A stretch of 6,507 nt of DNA from Nitrospira sp. UBA2083 (GCA_002331625.1 DCZN01000083.1:102952-109458); one strand, 5' to 3'. Counted from the stretch's first letter, positions 1 to 6,456 are shown. A program made the numbers and translations. The notes: generated by a model from the letters alone, not told the origin.

Positions 1-1298
1 GTCATCGCTTTTGCCAACTTCTTCGCGGACAAGAATTGCTTGATCAACCGATTGACATCTTGCACGGTCGTCCCACTCCCACGCGCGATTCGCTTTTTTC
101 TACTTCCATTGATAATGGTATGATCGCGACGTTCCCGCGCGGTCATTGAATCGATGACCGCGACGACGCGGTTGAGTTCGCGCTCCGGTTTATCGCCTTC
201 GATCGCCTGTTTAAGCTTCTGCCCACCCGGCAGCATGCCCAAAATCTGCTCGAACGAACCCATGCGACTCATTTGCCCAAGCTGAGTCCGGAAATCCTCG
301 AGAGTGAAGGTATTGCTGGTGAGGCGTTTCTGGGCTTCTTCTGCCTGCTCTCGCGTGATGCTTTCTTGCGCTTTCTCAATGAGCGACAGCACGTCACCCA
401 TCCCGAGAATACGGGAAGCCATCCGGTCCGGATGAAACGGCTCAAGTGCATCCAGCTTCTCACCGACACCCAGAAACTTAATCGGCTTTCCGGTTGCAGC
501 CCGAATGGATAAAACCGCTCCGCCCCGTGCATCCCCCTCGACCTTGGTGAGAATAATACCGGTCAACCCGACTCGCTGGTCAAACTGACCAGCCATCGTC
601 ACGGCATCTTGACCCGTCATCGCATCGGCGACTAACAGGACCTCCTGAGGCGAGACGGCTGTTTTCACAGCGACCAGTTCATCCATCAACCCGTCGTCGA
701 TATGCAATCGACCACCGGTATCCAGAATGATCAGGTCGAAGCCCTGTTCTTGTCCTCGCTCCACTCCTGCACGGCAGATACGCACGACATCTGCCTGTGA
801 AGCCTGTACCTGATCAGCACGATGAACCTCTACCCCAAGATCTCGTCCCAGAGCGCTCAACTGCTCACCGGCTGCAGGGCGGCGCGGATCGGCCGCAACC
901 AACAACACCCGCTTACCTTGATGCTTGAAAAGACGTGCGAGCTTACCGCTGGCCGTCGTCTTTCCGGCCCCTTGCAATCCCACCATCATGAAGATAGTCG
1001 GTGGCTTCGAGCTCAGGGCGAGACCCGCACGGTCCTGTCCCATCATCGCCCGAAGCTCATCCCAGACCACTTTGACAACCTGGTGCCCGGGAGTCAGACT
1101 CTTCAGAACCTCTTGCCCGATCGCCTTCTCACGAACGCGTTCGATAAACTCTTTGACAATTTTAAAGTTGACGTCCGCCTCGAGCAGGGCAAACCGCACG
1201 TCCTTCAGCGCGTCGGTAATGTTCTGCTCAGTGAGCACACCCTGCCCACGAAGCTTTTTCAAAATTTTCTCAAACTTCTCGCTCAGTCCATCGAGCAT
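1..1298 (-). CDS. ffh: Signal recognition particle protein Ffh (3' end outside window)
   Basis: GTPase subunit of the bacterial signal recognition particle. It binds 4.5S RNA and hydrophobic signal sequences on nascent chains and docks with FtsY to deliver ribosomes to the membrane. The window holds 432 codons from the start; family members are usually about 450 residues, so only a short C-terminal tail is missing. The N domain spans residues 1-90. The G domain has the P-loop GLQGAGKTT (107-115), DPRRPAA (137-143), DTGGR (193-197) and TKVEGDARGG (251-260). The M domain starts near 330, with the 4.5S-RNA-binding stretch SRKKRIARGSGTTVQDVNRL at 399-418. The start is ATG with an AGGG-type ribosome site just upstream. 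DTGGR and TKVE replace the usual DTAGR and TKxD. A promoter-like pair lies about 85 bases upstream of the start. Family identity is very secure; the frame is open throughout. Confidence 0.97.
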   Translation of the reverse strand, partial: MLDGLSEKFEKILKKLRGQGVLTEQNITDALKDVRFALLEADVNFKIVKEFIERVREKAIGQEVLKSLTPGHQVVKVVWDELRAMMGQDRAGLALSSKPPTIFMMVGLQGAGKTTASGKLARLFKHQGKRVLLVAADPRRPAAGEQLSALGRDLGVEVHRADQVQASQADVVRICRAGVERGQEQGFDLIILDTGGRLHIDDGLMDELVAVKTAVSPQEVLLVADAMTGQDAVTMAGQFDQRVGLTGIILTKVEGDARGGAVLSIRAATGKPIKFLGVGEKLDALEPFHPDRMASRILGMGDVLSLIEKAQESITREQAEEAQKRLTSNTFTLEDFRTQLGQMSRMGSFEQILGMLPGGQKLKQAIEGDKPERELNRVVAVIDSMTARERRDHTIINGSRKKRIARGSGTTVQDVNRLIKQFLSAKKLAKAM

Positions 1299-1389
1299 GA
1301 CACCCTACCATTGACACACAACGAGACTACCCGAGGCCGCACACCAGACCTCCGATCGCCTCGAAAATCCAGGGAAAAGAGCATCGGGT

Positions 1390-1418
1390 AGTGTATAGAA
1401 CCAAGTAGGGCAAGTCAA
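1390..1418 (-). promoter_or_regulatory. ffh: Candidate sigma70-type promoter for ffh
   Basis: On the minus strand TTGACT (1413-1418) and TACACT (1390-1395) are separated by exactly 17 bases. They match the -35 consensus at 5/6 and the -10 consensus at 4/6. Transcription would begin near 1383, giving an ~85-base leader before the ffh ATG. That leader contains a possible 6-bp stem formed by 1332-1337 and 1358-1363 with a 20-base loop. This is a consensus match only, with no experimental support. Confidence 0.45.
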
Positions 1419-1442
1419 GGCATCAACAAGTCGGTCGTTTCA

Positions 1443-1471
1443 TTGACATGCCCAAAACCTTCGGATAAGGT
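1443..1471 (+). promoter_or_regulatory. Candidate promoter for the small membrane protein gene
   Basis: A perfect -35 hexamer TTGACA sits at 1443-1448. The -10 is weak: GATAAG at 1464-1469 with a 15-base spacer, or TAAGGT at 1466-1471 with 17. It faces away from the ffh promoter candidate, so the two genes would be transcribed divergently from -35 boxes about 25 bases apart. The weak -10 keeps confidence low. Confidence 0.3.
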
Positions 1472-1530
1472 GCCCTTCAGACACCAGGGCTCGCCAACAA
1501 GGGACACCATCAAGGAAGAAGAGGGACCGC

Positions 1531-1791
1531 GTGAGAAAATCGCCATGGGTTCTGCTTATCTTTGTGCTGATCGGAGGACTTCTTGGTGGGGTACTCGGTG
1601 AGATCCTGCACGTCATGGCGCCTCAAGGGACCATCCAAAGTATTTTTTCCACGCATTTTACGCCCGGTATCGATCCTCCTTTGACCATCAACCTCGTGCT
1701 GATCAAGCTCGTCTTCGGACTCAGCGTTAAGATCAACATTTTGAGCATTCTCGGTATGTTTGTCGGCATCTACCTCTACAAACACGTGTAG
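1531..1791 (+). CDS. Small two-helix membrane protein, DUF4321-like
   Basis: An 86-residue protein, predicted integral to the inner membrane. The first hydrophobic helix is about residues 6-29 and is glycine-rich (GGLLGGVLGEIL). A loop of about 25 residues with several prolines follows. A second hydrophobic stretch from about 52 to 84 contains FGLSVKINILSILG and ends in LYKHV. This layout, with a glycine-rich first helix and a KIN motif leading the second, resembles the DUF4321 family of short bacterial membrane proteins of unknown function. The start is GTG, chosen because AGAGGG lies six bases upstream and the reading begins with the positively charged MRK expected before a first helix. It is divergent from ffh and convergent with uvrB, so it is probably monocistronic. 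The family assignment is from memory of the pattern; the biochemical role is unknown. Confidence 0.8.
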   Translation: MRKSPWVLLIFVLIGGLLGGVLGEILHVMAPQGTIQSIFSTHFTPGIDPPLTINLVLIKLVFGLSVKINILSILGMFVGIYLYKHV

Positions 1792-1926
1792 CAGAAAGCT
1801 GGGAAGGTCATCCGGCTTGGTTCCCGCATCGCTCAGCAGATCAACCTACGAAAGCGTACGCCTTACCTCTTCGCTCGCGGCGGCATTGCCGAACTGACTT
1901 TTTGATCATTCTGCTTAAAGCGTTCC

Positions 1927-1946
1927 GCGGGCAATATTCTGCCCGC
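1927..1946 (-). terminator. GC-rich hairpin after uvrB, possible terminator
   Basis: GCGGGCA and TGCCCGC form a perfect 7-bp stem around a 6-base loop, 18 bases beyond the uvrB stop codon and between two convergent genes. No T-tract directly follows on either strand; on the minus strand it is followed by GGAACGCTTTAAG. It is therefore not a textbook intrinsic terminator. It may still act as a bidirectional transcript end or an RNA 3'-end stabiliser. Confidence 0.4.
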
Positions 1947-1964
1947 CGTTCCATCTTGAAATGC

Positions 1965-3962
1965 TTAAGACTTCGCGTTCAACACCTGAAGCCGCAATGA
2001 GCGAATCTGGTTGCGCAATTCGGCGGCCCGCTCAAAGGCCAGCTCTTTGGCCGCCGCCTTCATCTCTGACTCCAGCCGTTCAATGCGTTGATCTGTGGTT
2101 TCCAAGTTCCCATACTGCCCGATCGCTTCCGCGGCAAGATCCACCTGAACATAGTCCAGTTCGGCCACGGCATACTCCAGCGAAGGAATCCCTTTTGAAA
2201 TGCCGACAGGCGTAATGCCGTGGACCCGGTTGTACTCGGCCTGGATTGCTCGGCGGCGATTGGTTTCCTCCATCGCCTGTTTCATCGAAACTGTCACAGC
2301 ATCTCCGTAAAAAATCACCCGTCCATCAAGATTGCGCGCGGCTCGCCCCGCCGTCTGGATCAAGGCGCGGTAGGAACGGAGATAGCCTTCCTTATCGGCA
2401 TCCAAAATCGCCACGAGACTCACTTCAGGGAGATCAAGCCCTTCACGCAGGAGATTGATCCCGACCAGCACATCAAACGTCCCGCACCGCAGATCGCGAA
2501 TGATCTCGGCTCGCTCGAGCGTCTTAATATCGGAATGCAGATAACGAACTTTGATCCCCAAGTCGTGGTAATACTCGGTCAAATCTTCCGCCATCCGTTT
2601 CGTCAAGGTCGTCACGAGCGCTCTCCCCCCCTTGGCCACTTCCGTACGGACCTGTCCGAGCAGATGATCGACTTGCCCCTTGGCCGGCACGACCTCAATC
2701 AGCGGATCCATCAAGCCGGTTGGGCGAACGATCTGCTCAACCACATGACCGTCGGCATGCTCCAGCTCGTAGGGACCGGGAGTCGCCGAAACATAGACCA
2801 CCTGATTGAGACACCGCTCGAACTCCGAAAACTTCAGGGGGCGGTTATCGACCGCTGACGGCAATCGAAATCCATACTCCACCAACGTCCGTTTCCTCGA
2901 GTAATCACCCTCATACATCCCGCCGACTTGAGGAACCGTCACGTGTGACTCGTCGACGATCAACAGAAAATCCTTCGGAAAATAATCCAACAATGTCGGA
3001 GGCGGCTCGCCGGACTTTCGCCCGCTCAGATGGCGCGAGTAATTTTCGATCCCATGGCAGTAGCCCATGGCTCGGATCATCTCCAGATCGAACTTGGTGC
3101 GTTGCTCGATCCGCTGTGCTTCCAGCAGCCGTCCCGCTTTCCTGAACGACATCACGCGCTCGTCGAGTTCCTCCTCGATGCCGGTGATGGCCCGCTCATA
3201 GCGATCAGGGGCAATGAGGTAATGGGTATTCGGATAGATCGCGATCTTGGGCAACTTGCCCAAGGACTTCCCTGTGAGTGGATCGATCTGATGAATCGCG
3301 TCCACCACATCCCCGAAGAGCTCGATGCGCACGGACTTGGCCTCAGACGAAGCAGGGAAAATTTCAATCACGTCCCCACGTGCCCGAAACGTGCCTCGAT
3401 GAAAATCGACATCGTTGCGCTCGTACTGGATCTCCACGAGCTTCGACAATATCTTTTCTCGTCTCGTCTCGACGCCCTCTTCCAAATAGATCAGCATGTC
3501 GTGATAGACCTCCGGTGACCCCAGCCCATAGATGCACGATACGGAAGATACGATGAGCACGTCGTTTCGTTGCAAGAGTTCGGTCGTGGCGGAGTGGCGC
3601 ATCTGATCGATGGCATCATTGATTGAGGCATCCTTCGCGATGTACGTGTCGCTCTGCGGGATATAGGCCTCCGGTTGGTAATAATCGTAATAGCTCACGA
3701 AATACTCGACGGCATTATGCGGGAAGAACTGTTTAAACTCCTGATAGAGTTGGCCCGCCAACGTCTTATTGTGGACGAGCACGAGCGTCGGCTTCTGCAC
3801 ACGTTCAACGAGATTGGCCATCGTAAAAGTCTTGCCCGAGCCTGTGACTCCCAGTAAGACTTGATGCTTATTCCCAGCTTGAATGCCGGTCGTGAGCTTG
3901 TCGATAGCGGCAGGCTGATCCCCGCAGGGCTTGAAGGGGGCTTCGAGTTTAAAAGGCGACAC
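1965..3962 (-). CDS. uvrB: UvrABC system protein B (excinuclease subunit)
   Basis: Damage-verifying DNA helicase/ATPase of nucleotide excision repair. It is loaded by UvrA, clamps one strand with its beta-hairpin, and recruits UvrC for the dual incision. It has 665 residues, full length for the family (about 660-680). Visible motifs: Walker A GVTGSGKT (38-45); the beta-hairpin region opening [18 protein letters not shown] (91-108); the Walker B box DESH (337-340); [10 protein letters not shown] (390-399); motif [16 protein letters not shown] (501-515); motif [10 protein letters not shown] (536-543); and a C-terminal UVR motif (about 625-658, with [14 protein letters not shown]) that contacts UvrC. 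The start is GTG, fixed by GGAGG five bases upstream; a nearby upstream ATG is out of frame. No LexA-type box was evident upstream, so SOS control cannot be claimed. No partner gene is adjacent, so it is probably monocistronic. Confidence 0.98.
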   Translation of the reverse strand: MSPFKLEAPFKPCGDQPAAIDKLTTGIQAGNKHQVLLGVTGSGKTFTMANLVERVQKPTLVLVHNKTLAGQLYQEFKQFFPHNAVEYFVSYYDYYQPEAYIPQSDTYIAKDASINDAIDQMRHSATTELLQRNDVLIVSSVSCIYGLGSPEVYHDMLIYLEEGVETRREKILSKLVEIQYERNDVDFHRGTFRARGDVIEIFPASSEAKSVRIELFGDVVDAIHQIDPLTGKSLGKLPKIAIYPNTHYLIAPDRYERAITGIEEELDERVMSFRKAGRLLEAQRIEQRTKFDLEMIRAMGYCHGIENYSRHLSGRKSGEPPPTLLDYFPKDFLLIVDESHVTVPQVGGMYEGDYSRKRTLVEYGFRLPSAVDNRPLKFSEFERCLNQVVYVSATPGPYELEHADGHVVEQIVRPTGLMDPLIEVVPAKGQVDHLLGQVRTEVAKGGRALVTTLTKRMAEDLTEYYHDLGIKVRYLHSDIKTLERAEIIRDLRCGTFDVLVGINLLREGLDLPEVSLVAILDADKEGYLRSYRALIQTAGRAARNLDGRVIFYGDAVTVSMKQAMEETNRRRAIQAEYNRVHGITPVGISKGIPSLEYAVAELDYVQVDLAAEAIGQYGNLETTDQRIERLESEMKAAAKELAFERAAELRNQIRSLRLQVLNAKS

Positions 3963-3967
3963 AGCAT

Positions 3968-3972
3968 CCTCC
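3968..3972 (-). promoter_or_regulatory. uvrB: Shine-Dalgarno site deciding the uvrB GTG start
   Basis: GGAGG on the minus strand ends five bases before the GTG. It decides in favour of GTG over the ATG that overlaps the spacer in another frame. Confidence 0.75.
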
Positions 3973-4146
3973 AGCCGCTCATCTTAACAGATCTCACAAG
4001 TTCAGCGCGCTGGACACCATCGTATTGCCGACCACATCCGCCAGGCTGCCTATCGAGTTAATTCTTGGACAGTAGAAGGAGGGAAACTCATCCCAGAAAC
4101 CGAGCCAAAGCCGTCTCACACGAGAAATGCACGCGAGAAGGATAGG

Positions 4147-4160
4147 ACACAAGATTGTGT
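4147..4160. repeat. 14-bp perfect palindrome between uvrB and the hypothetical gene
   Basis: ACACAAGATTGTGT was checked for two-fold symmetry: the ACACAA arm pairs fully with TTGTGT around GA. It lies about 50 bases after the stop of the minus-strand hypothetical gene and about 185 bases upstream of uvrB. It could be an operator or a short transcript-end structure, or it could be chance. There is no T-tract next to it. Confidence 0.3.
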
Positions 4161-4209
4161 TGGGGAAAACAGGGCGCCCGGCCTCTTTCTCTCCCCCTTA
4201 CTAGGATCG

Positions 4210-4614
4210 TCAACTAGCCTGAGGCAACCACGGAAATCCAGATGGCTGTGGCGGCAGATTTTGCATAGGAGATGCAGCTTCAGGGGAAAGAAGATAGATT
4301 ACGCCATCAGCTTCGATTTGATACCGATATTCATTTCCGGAGTTCCCCCGTAATCTATAGTCAGATGGAGGGTCAACGACAAAGTATGACCACCTCCTAT
4401 TTACCGCAGCTACGGTAAACCCCTTATACCCTTTCCTCCAGGAGCCTGGTGATAGAGGGTGAGGTATCCTTCCCCACGAGTTCTTCTGGATAACGATGGG
4501 GACGACAGTAAGAATAATTCCAACTCTCGTACCGTCTTTGATGATTGCTTCATCGCTGCTCGATGTCTGTGCATCTTCGGTGTTCGGCTGCGTAGCAGAA
4601 CGCTCTGGCTTCAT
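4210..4614 (-). CDS. Hypothetical protein, no recognised family
   Basis: A 134-residue protein that I do not recognise. The N-terminal ~25 residues are polar and low in order (serine, threonine, glutamate). A short hydrophobic run, VGIILTVVPIVI (31-42), is too short for a confident membrane helix. A mixed region with several aromatic residues (WRKGYKGFTV, RRWSYFVVDPP, NEYRYQIEADGVIYLL; roughly 59-109) could form beta strands. The tail is rich in proline and glutamine. The start is ATG because GGGAGGAG lies five bases before it, a near-ideal ribosome site; an in-frame TTG eight codons upstream would place that site inside the gene. It is isolated, with uvrB about 250 bases downstream on the same strand and a repeat-rich region upstream. 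The local sequence looks more AT-rich than ffh or uvrB, which hints at acquisition. Support for a real gene is the ribosome site and the open frame, not homology. Confidence 0.55.
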   Translation of the reverse strand: MKPERSATQPNTEDAQTSSSDEAIIKDGTRVGIILTVVPIVIQKNSWGRIPHPLSPGSWRKGYKGFTVAAVNRRWSYFVVDPPSDYRLRGNSGNEYRYQIEADGVIYLLSPEAASPMQNLPPQPSGFPWLPQAS

Positions 4615-4664
4615 GCAGACTCCTCCCGTCGAGCACAAGACACTCTTCGATTACCCCTCAGACT

Positions 4665-4677
4665 CATGAAATTCATG
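4665..4677. repeat. Short inverted repeat upstream of the hypothetical gene
   Basis: CATGAA and TTCATG are 6-bp arms around a single base, about 50 bases upstream of the hypothetical gene's ATG on its promoter side. It may be an operator. I saw no convincing -35/-10 pair around it, so the call is tentative. Confidence 0.25.
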
Positions 4678-4742
4678 CCTGTCTCCAAGGGTGCTGCCCT
4701 AGAATCTGCCAGTTGTACTCTCACTAACATCGGCATTTAGGG

Positions 4743-4760
4743 CCCGAATAGTATTTCGGG
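4743..4760. repeat. Short hairpin abutting repeat copy A
   Basis: CCCGAA and TTCGGG form a perfect 6-bp stem with the 6-base loop TAGTAT. The right arm runs directly into the GGTCTTG that opens repeat copy A. No T-tract follows, so a terminator role is not supported. It may be part of a degenerate element end. Confidence 0.4.
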
Positions 4761-4855
4761 TCTTGCAAGCATGCATTTTGCCGTTCCCATCCATCTCTCC
4801 GATGCCTGCTGGGATTGTACGAGATGACGGTGAGAAGGCAAGCAAAGACAGCCTG
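4759..4855 (+). repeat. Direct repeat copy A (diverged solo end of the transposase element family)
   Basis: This segment aligns with 5386-5484 in the same orientation, with one 2-base length difference near the left side. The best block, 4811-4849 against 5440-5478, is identical at 38 of 39 positions. Another shared block is TTCCCATCCATC (4784-4795 and 5413-5424). Similarity begins at GGTCTTG, which in copy B is inside the terminal inverted repeat of the transposase element. Copy A is therefore best read as an old, isolated end of the same element family. It occupies most of the gene-free stretch from 4615 to 5002. Confidence 0.8.
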
Positions 4856-4962
4856 TCAACACCTGATCATTTGTGCGCCCACAGGGTCTGTTCCTATGTT
4901 ATTCATCCCCGAAGTGGGCCGCTACAGGGCCGGTATCAAGACACAATCTCAATTGCGGTCCA

Positions 4963-4968
4963 TATAAT
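4963..4968 (+). promoter_or_regulatory. -10 box (TATAAT) of a likely promoter for the DUF433 gene
   Basis: A perfect TATAAT lies 34 bases before the ATG of the antitoxin gene, so a transcript would start around 4975. The -35 is weak (AAGACA at 4938-4943 with a 19-base spacer). The palindromes CAATTG (4950-4955) and ACAATTGT (4992-4999) flank the box. They could be operator half-sites for autoregulation, which is common for antitoxins, but this is inference. Confidence 0.45.
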
Positions 4969-5002
4969 TGAATCGTTTCCACGCTCAGTCTACAATTGTC
5001 GG

Positions 5003-5221
5003 ATGAGTGATTGGTCTTCTTGCCCAGCCGTGGAGCGTGACCCCGAGCGTGTAAGTGGTGTTTGGGTGTTTCGCGGCACGCGTGTTCCTGTAACTGCCCT
5101 CTTCCAGAATCTCGAGGATGGGGCACACGTCTCAGACTTTATTGACTGGTTTCCGGGCGTGACGCTCGCGCAAGTCCGCGCCGTGCTTGAGCACGCAGCC
5201 CGCTCCCTAGAAGCGGCGTAA
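5003..5221 (+). CDS. DUF433 family antitoxin
   Basis: A 72-residue protein matching the DUF433 family (small winged-helix-type proteins). These are usually encoded immediately upstream of a DUF5615 PIN-like toxin, and act as the DNA-binding, toxin-neutralising partner. Family hallmarks seen: CPAVERDPERVSG near the start (7-19), the VFRGTRVPV block (22-30), the LFQNLEDG turn (32-39), FIDWFPGVTLAQVRAVLEHA (45-64) and a short tail. The whole domain is present. The frame stays open far upstream, but that extension would translate repeat copy A, so the ATG that begins the conserved domain is chosen. The ribosome site is poor (only TCGG before ATG), consistent with a short leader from the TATAAT box. 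The toxin remnant starts at the very next base after the TAA. The family call is strong; function in this organism is inferred, and without its toxin the protein may be an orphan. Confidence 0.85.
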   Translation: MSDWSSCPAVERDPERVSGVWVFRGTRVPVTALFQNLEDGAHVSDFIDWFPGVTLAQVRAVLEHAARSLEAA

Positions 5222-5371
5222 GTGCGTGTTCCTTTCGACCAGGGTACTCCAGTCCCACTTCGCAAGGACCTTCCAGCCCATCAAGTTACGACGACTTTTG
5301 AGCTTGGTTGGAGCAATCTCAGAAACGGTGACCTGCTGTAAAAATCCGAAGAGAGCAGATTTTCCGTGGTC
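5222..5371 (+). pseudogene. DUF5615 PIN-like toxin, truncated remnant
   Basis: Reading from GTG directly after the antitoxin TAA gives MRVPFDQGTPVPLRK, then FELGWSNLRNGDLL. These are the N-terminal signature (R-V-x-F-D-x-G-x-P) and the GWS-L-NG-LL block of DUF5615-type PIN-like RNase toxins, the usual partner of DUF433. A TAA stop at 5339-5341 ends the frame after 39 residues. The same frame then continues as KSEESRFSVV, which fits the next family segment (typically x-AE-x-GF-x-V) without any shift. The stop is therefore a single nonsense change in what was once coding sequence. After 5371 the resemblance ends, a few bases before the left inverted repeat of the transposase element. The later catalytic aspartate segment (TTD-type) is missing, so no working toxin is expected. 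An intact family member would be about 110-120 residues. Confidence 0.8.
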
Positions 5372-5378
5372 TGTAATT

Positions 5379-5400
5379 GGGGTCAGGTCTTGTAATCATG
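5379..5400 (+). repeat. Left terminal inverted repeat
   Basis: It begins GGGGTCAGGTCTTG and ends AATCATG, and pairs with 6457-6478 with a single mismatch (T here, C in the other copy read on its own strand). GGGGTCAGGTCTTG-type sequences are familiar next to REP-associated transposase genes in many genomes (from memory). Confidence 0.85.
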
Positions 5401-5484
5401 CACCGTGCCGCCTTCCCATCCATCGCTAGGGTGCTTGTTGGGATTGTACGAGATGACGGCGAGAAGGCAAGCAAAGACCGCATG
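5386..5484 (+). repeat. Direct repeat copy B
   Basis: This is the partner of 4759-4855. It starts inside the left terminal repeat and runs into the noncoding end of the element. The strongest block is 5440-5478. A possible 5-bp stem, GCACC (5400-5404) with GGTGC (5430-5434), has its counterpart in copy A (4773-4777 with 4801-4805), where two pairs differ but pairing is kept. The rest of the gap up to the transposase stop (5485-5590) shows no gene that I can support. Confidence 0.8.
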
Positions 5485-5590
5485 ACCGCGCCTGCTACTT
5501 GCGAAACTTCCTCTCGAGCGGGGCACGATCAGACCAACGCTCCCGACTCAGGAGACGGAGGCCGGGGGCACCGGGGCGAGGCGACCTGCT

Positions 5591-6430
5591 CTACCCTGCC
5601 GGTTGTTCTTCGATCTGCTTGAGGTGTCGGCTCACCGTCGACTCATGCACCCCCAGGTGGTCCGCGATCTCTCGCAACCGGTACCCATACTGGCGATAGG
5701 CCTGCTCAATATGTCGGCTGGGCGTCCCCTTGCGTTGAAAGAGTACCCTGAGTGCCGGTCGGACCGCCTGCGTCTGCCGTCGAGGAATATCACGAATGCG
5801 TCGATTTGGTTGATGGCGGGCGATAAACGCCTCCGAACCTAAATAGATCTGCCCTTGGAGCTGCTCCCATGGGCGTGCCGCCCCACGCCCCTCGGCCACA
5901 AAGGCGCGGTAACGGTCTTGTGCCGGCCTGACCCGTTGGCCGAACTGGTGCAAGATCCAGTCGATGGTCAGCCACGGCGGAGCTGGCGTGTCTCCCACTG
6001 TGGCTCGATAGCTACTCCAGGCCCAGAGGCGTGGGTGCGTTACCATTTTCGCCCGTACTGGATTGAGGACAACATAGCGACAGAGTTCAAGCAGGTGCGC
6101 CTCTTTCTCCACGAGAATGGCGGTGAAGCGCCCCTGCAGCACATGCCCTACCCGGTCATGGCGCCGGTTGAACGATTGCGTATACCGACCGTTGAGCTGC
6201 CGCATGCCGCGGGAGAGATTCGGTTGCGGGGTTTCAATCAGGAGATGATAGTGATTGTCCATCAGGCAATACGCATGGCACAGCCAACCAAACCGATCGA
6301 TGACGTGGGCCAGCAGCGCCAAAAACGTATGGCGATCCTGATCATCAATGACAATAGGCTGCCGTGCGTTCCCTCGGCTGGTGACGTGATACACGGCACC
6401 GGGATATTCAATCCGCAACGGACGTGCCAT
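5591..6430 (-). CDS. REP-associated / IS200-like tyrosine transposase (Y1, HUH) with C-terminal HTH
   Basis: A 279-residue single-strand DNA transposase of the Y1 (IS200-like) superfamily, in the REP-associated (RAYT) type. It would nick and rejoin DNA through a covalent 5'-phosphotyrosine and a metal held by the HUH pair. Visible: the opening MARPLRIEYPGAVYHVTSRG (1-20); the HUH motif as H60-Y61-H62 in LMDNHYHLLIE; GHVLQGRF (95-102); and CRYVVLNPVRAKMV (117-130), where Y119 is the probable catalytic tyrosine (usually Y-x-x-LNPVRA). WSSYRA (138-143) is also typical. The C-terminal part carries a helix-turn-helix, REIADHLGVHESTVSRHLKQ (253-272), which could recognise the element ends. No key residue is missing and the frame is intact, so it may be active. 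The ATG begins the conserved domain; there is no clear ribosome site (GACCACGCGC precedes it). The right inverted repeat lies 26 bases upstream of the start. Confidence 0.93.
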   Translation of the reverse strand: MARPLRIEYPGAVYHVTSRGNARQPIVIDDQDRHTFLALLAHVIDRFGWLCHAYCLMDNHYHLLIETPQPNLSRGMRQLNGRYTQSFNRRHDRVGHVLQGRFTAILVEKEAHLLELCRYVVLNPVRAKMVTHPRLWAWSSYRATVGDTPAPPWLTIDWILHQFGQRVRPAQDRYRAFVAEGRGAARPWEQLQGQIYLGSEAFIARHQPNRRIRDIPRRQTQAVRPALRVLFQRKGTPSRHIEQAYRQYGYRLREIADHLGVHESTVSRHLKQIEEQPAG

Positions 6431-6456
6431 GCGCGTGGTCGTAACACAGCCAGATA

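Noticed and set aside
822..1391. Long open frames on the plus strand opposite ffh (189 and 129 codons)
   Set aside because: They are antisense to a securely identified ffh frame, and their translations show no recognisable domain. They are shadows of ffh codon bias.
1881..1903. Possible intrinsic terminator after the small membrane protein gene
   Set aside because: CGGC-ATT-GCCG is only a 4-bp stem, and the TTTTT run begins seven bases after it. This is too weak to call.
2220..3518. Plus-strand open frames of 212 and 162 codons opposite uvrB
   Set aside because: They lie wholly within uvrB on the other strand, with no domain or ribosome site that would support them.
3963..4080. SOS/LexA box upstream of uvrB
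   Set aside because: I looked for a CTGT-N8-ACAG type operator and saw only isolated halves. LexA motifs differ between phyla, so absence is not proof.
4171..4200. GGGCGCCC palindrome followed by pyrimidine-rich sequence as a terminator
   Set aside because: The palindrome has no loop, so a stable RNA hairpin is unlikely, and the following tract is mixed C and T.
4459..4740. Plus-strand 93-codon frame overlapping the hypothetical minus-strand gene
   Set aside because: No ribosome site or recognisable motif. The minus-strand frame has a strong Shine-Dalgarno sequence and is the better choice.
4763..5002. N-terminal extension of the DUF433 gene (80 extra codons in frame)
   Set aside because: The extension translates repeat copy A, and the conserved domain begins at the ATG at 5003. 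A TATAAT promoter lies inside the extension, so it is unlikely to be coding.
4759..5484. CRISPR array
   Set aside because: Only two repeat copies exist, 629 bases apart, with genes between them. There is no regular repeat-spacer pattern.
5377..5622. Plus-strand 81-codon frame starting in the left inverted repeat
   Set aside because: It translates the terminal repeat and repeat copy B and then overlaps the transposase 3' end. The resemblance of its start to another frame at the right end arises from the inverted repeats, not from a protein.
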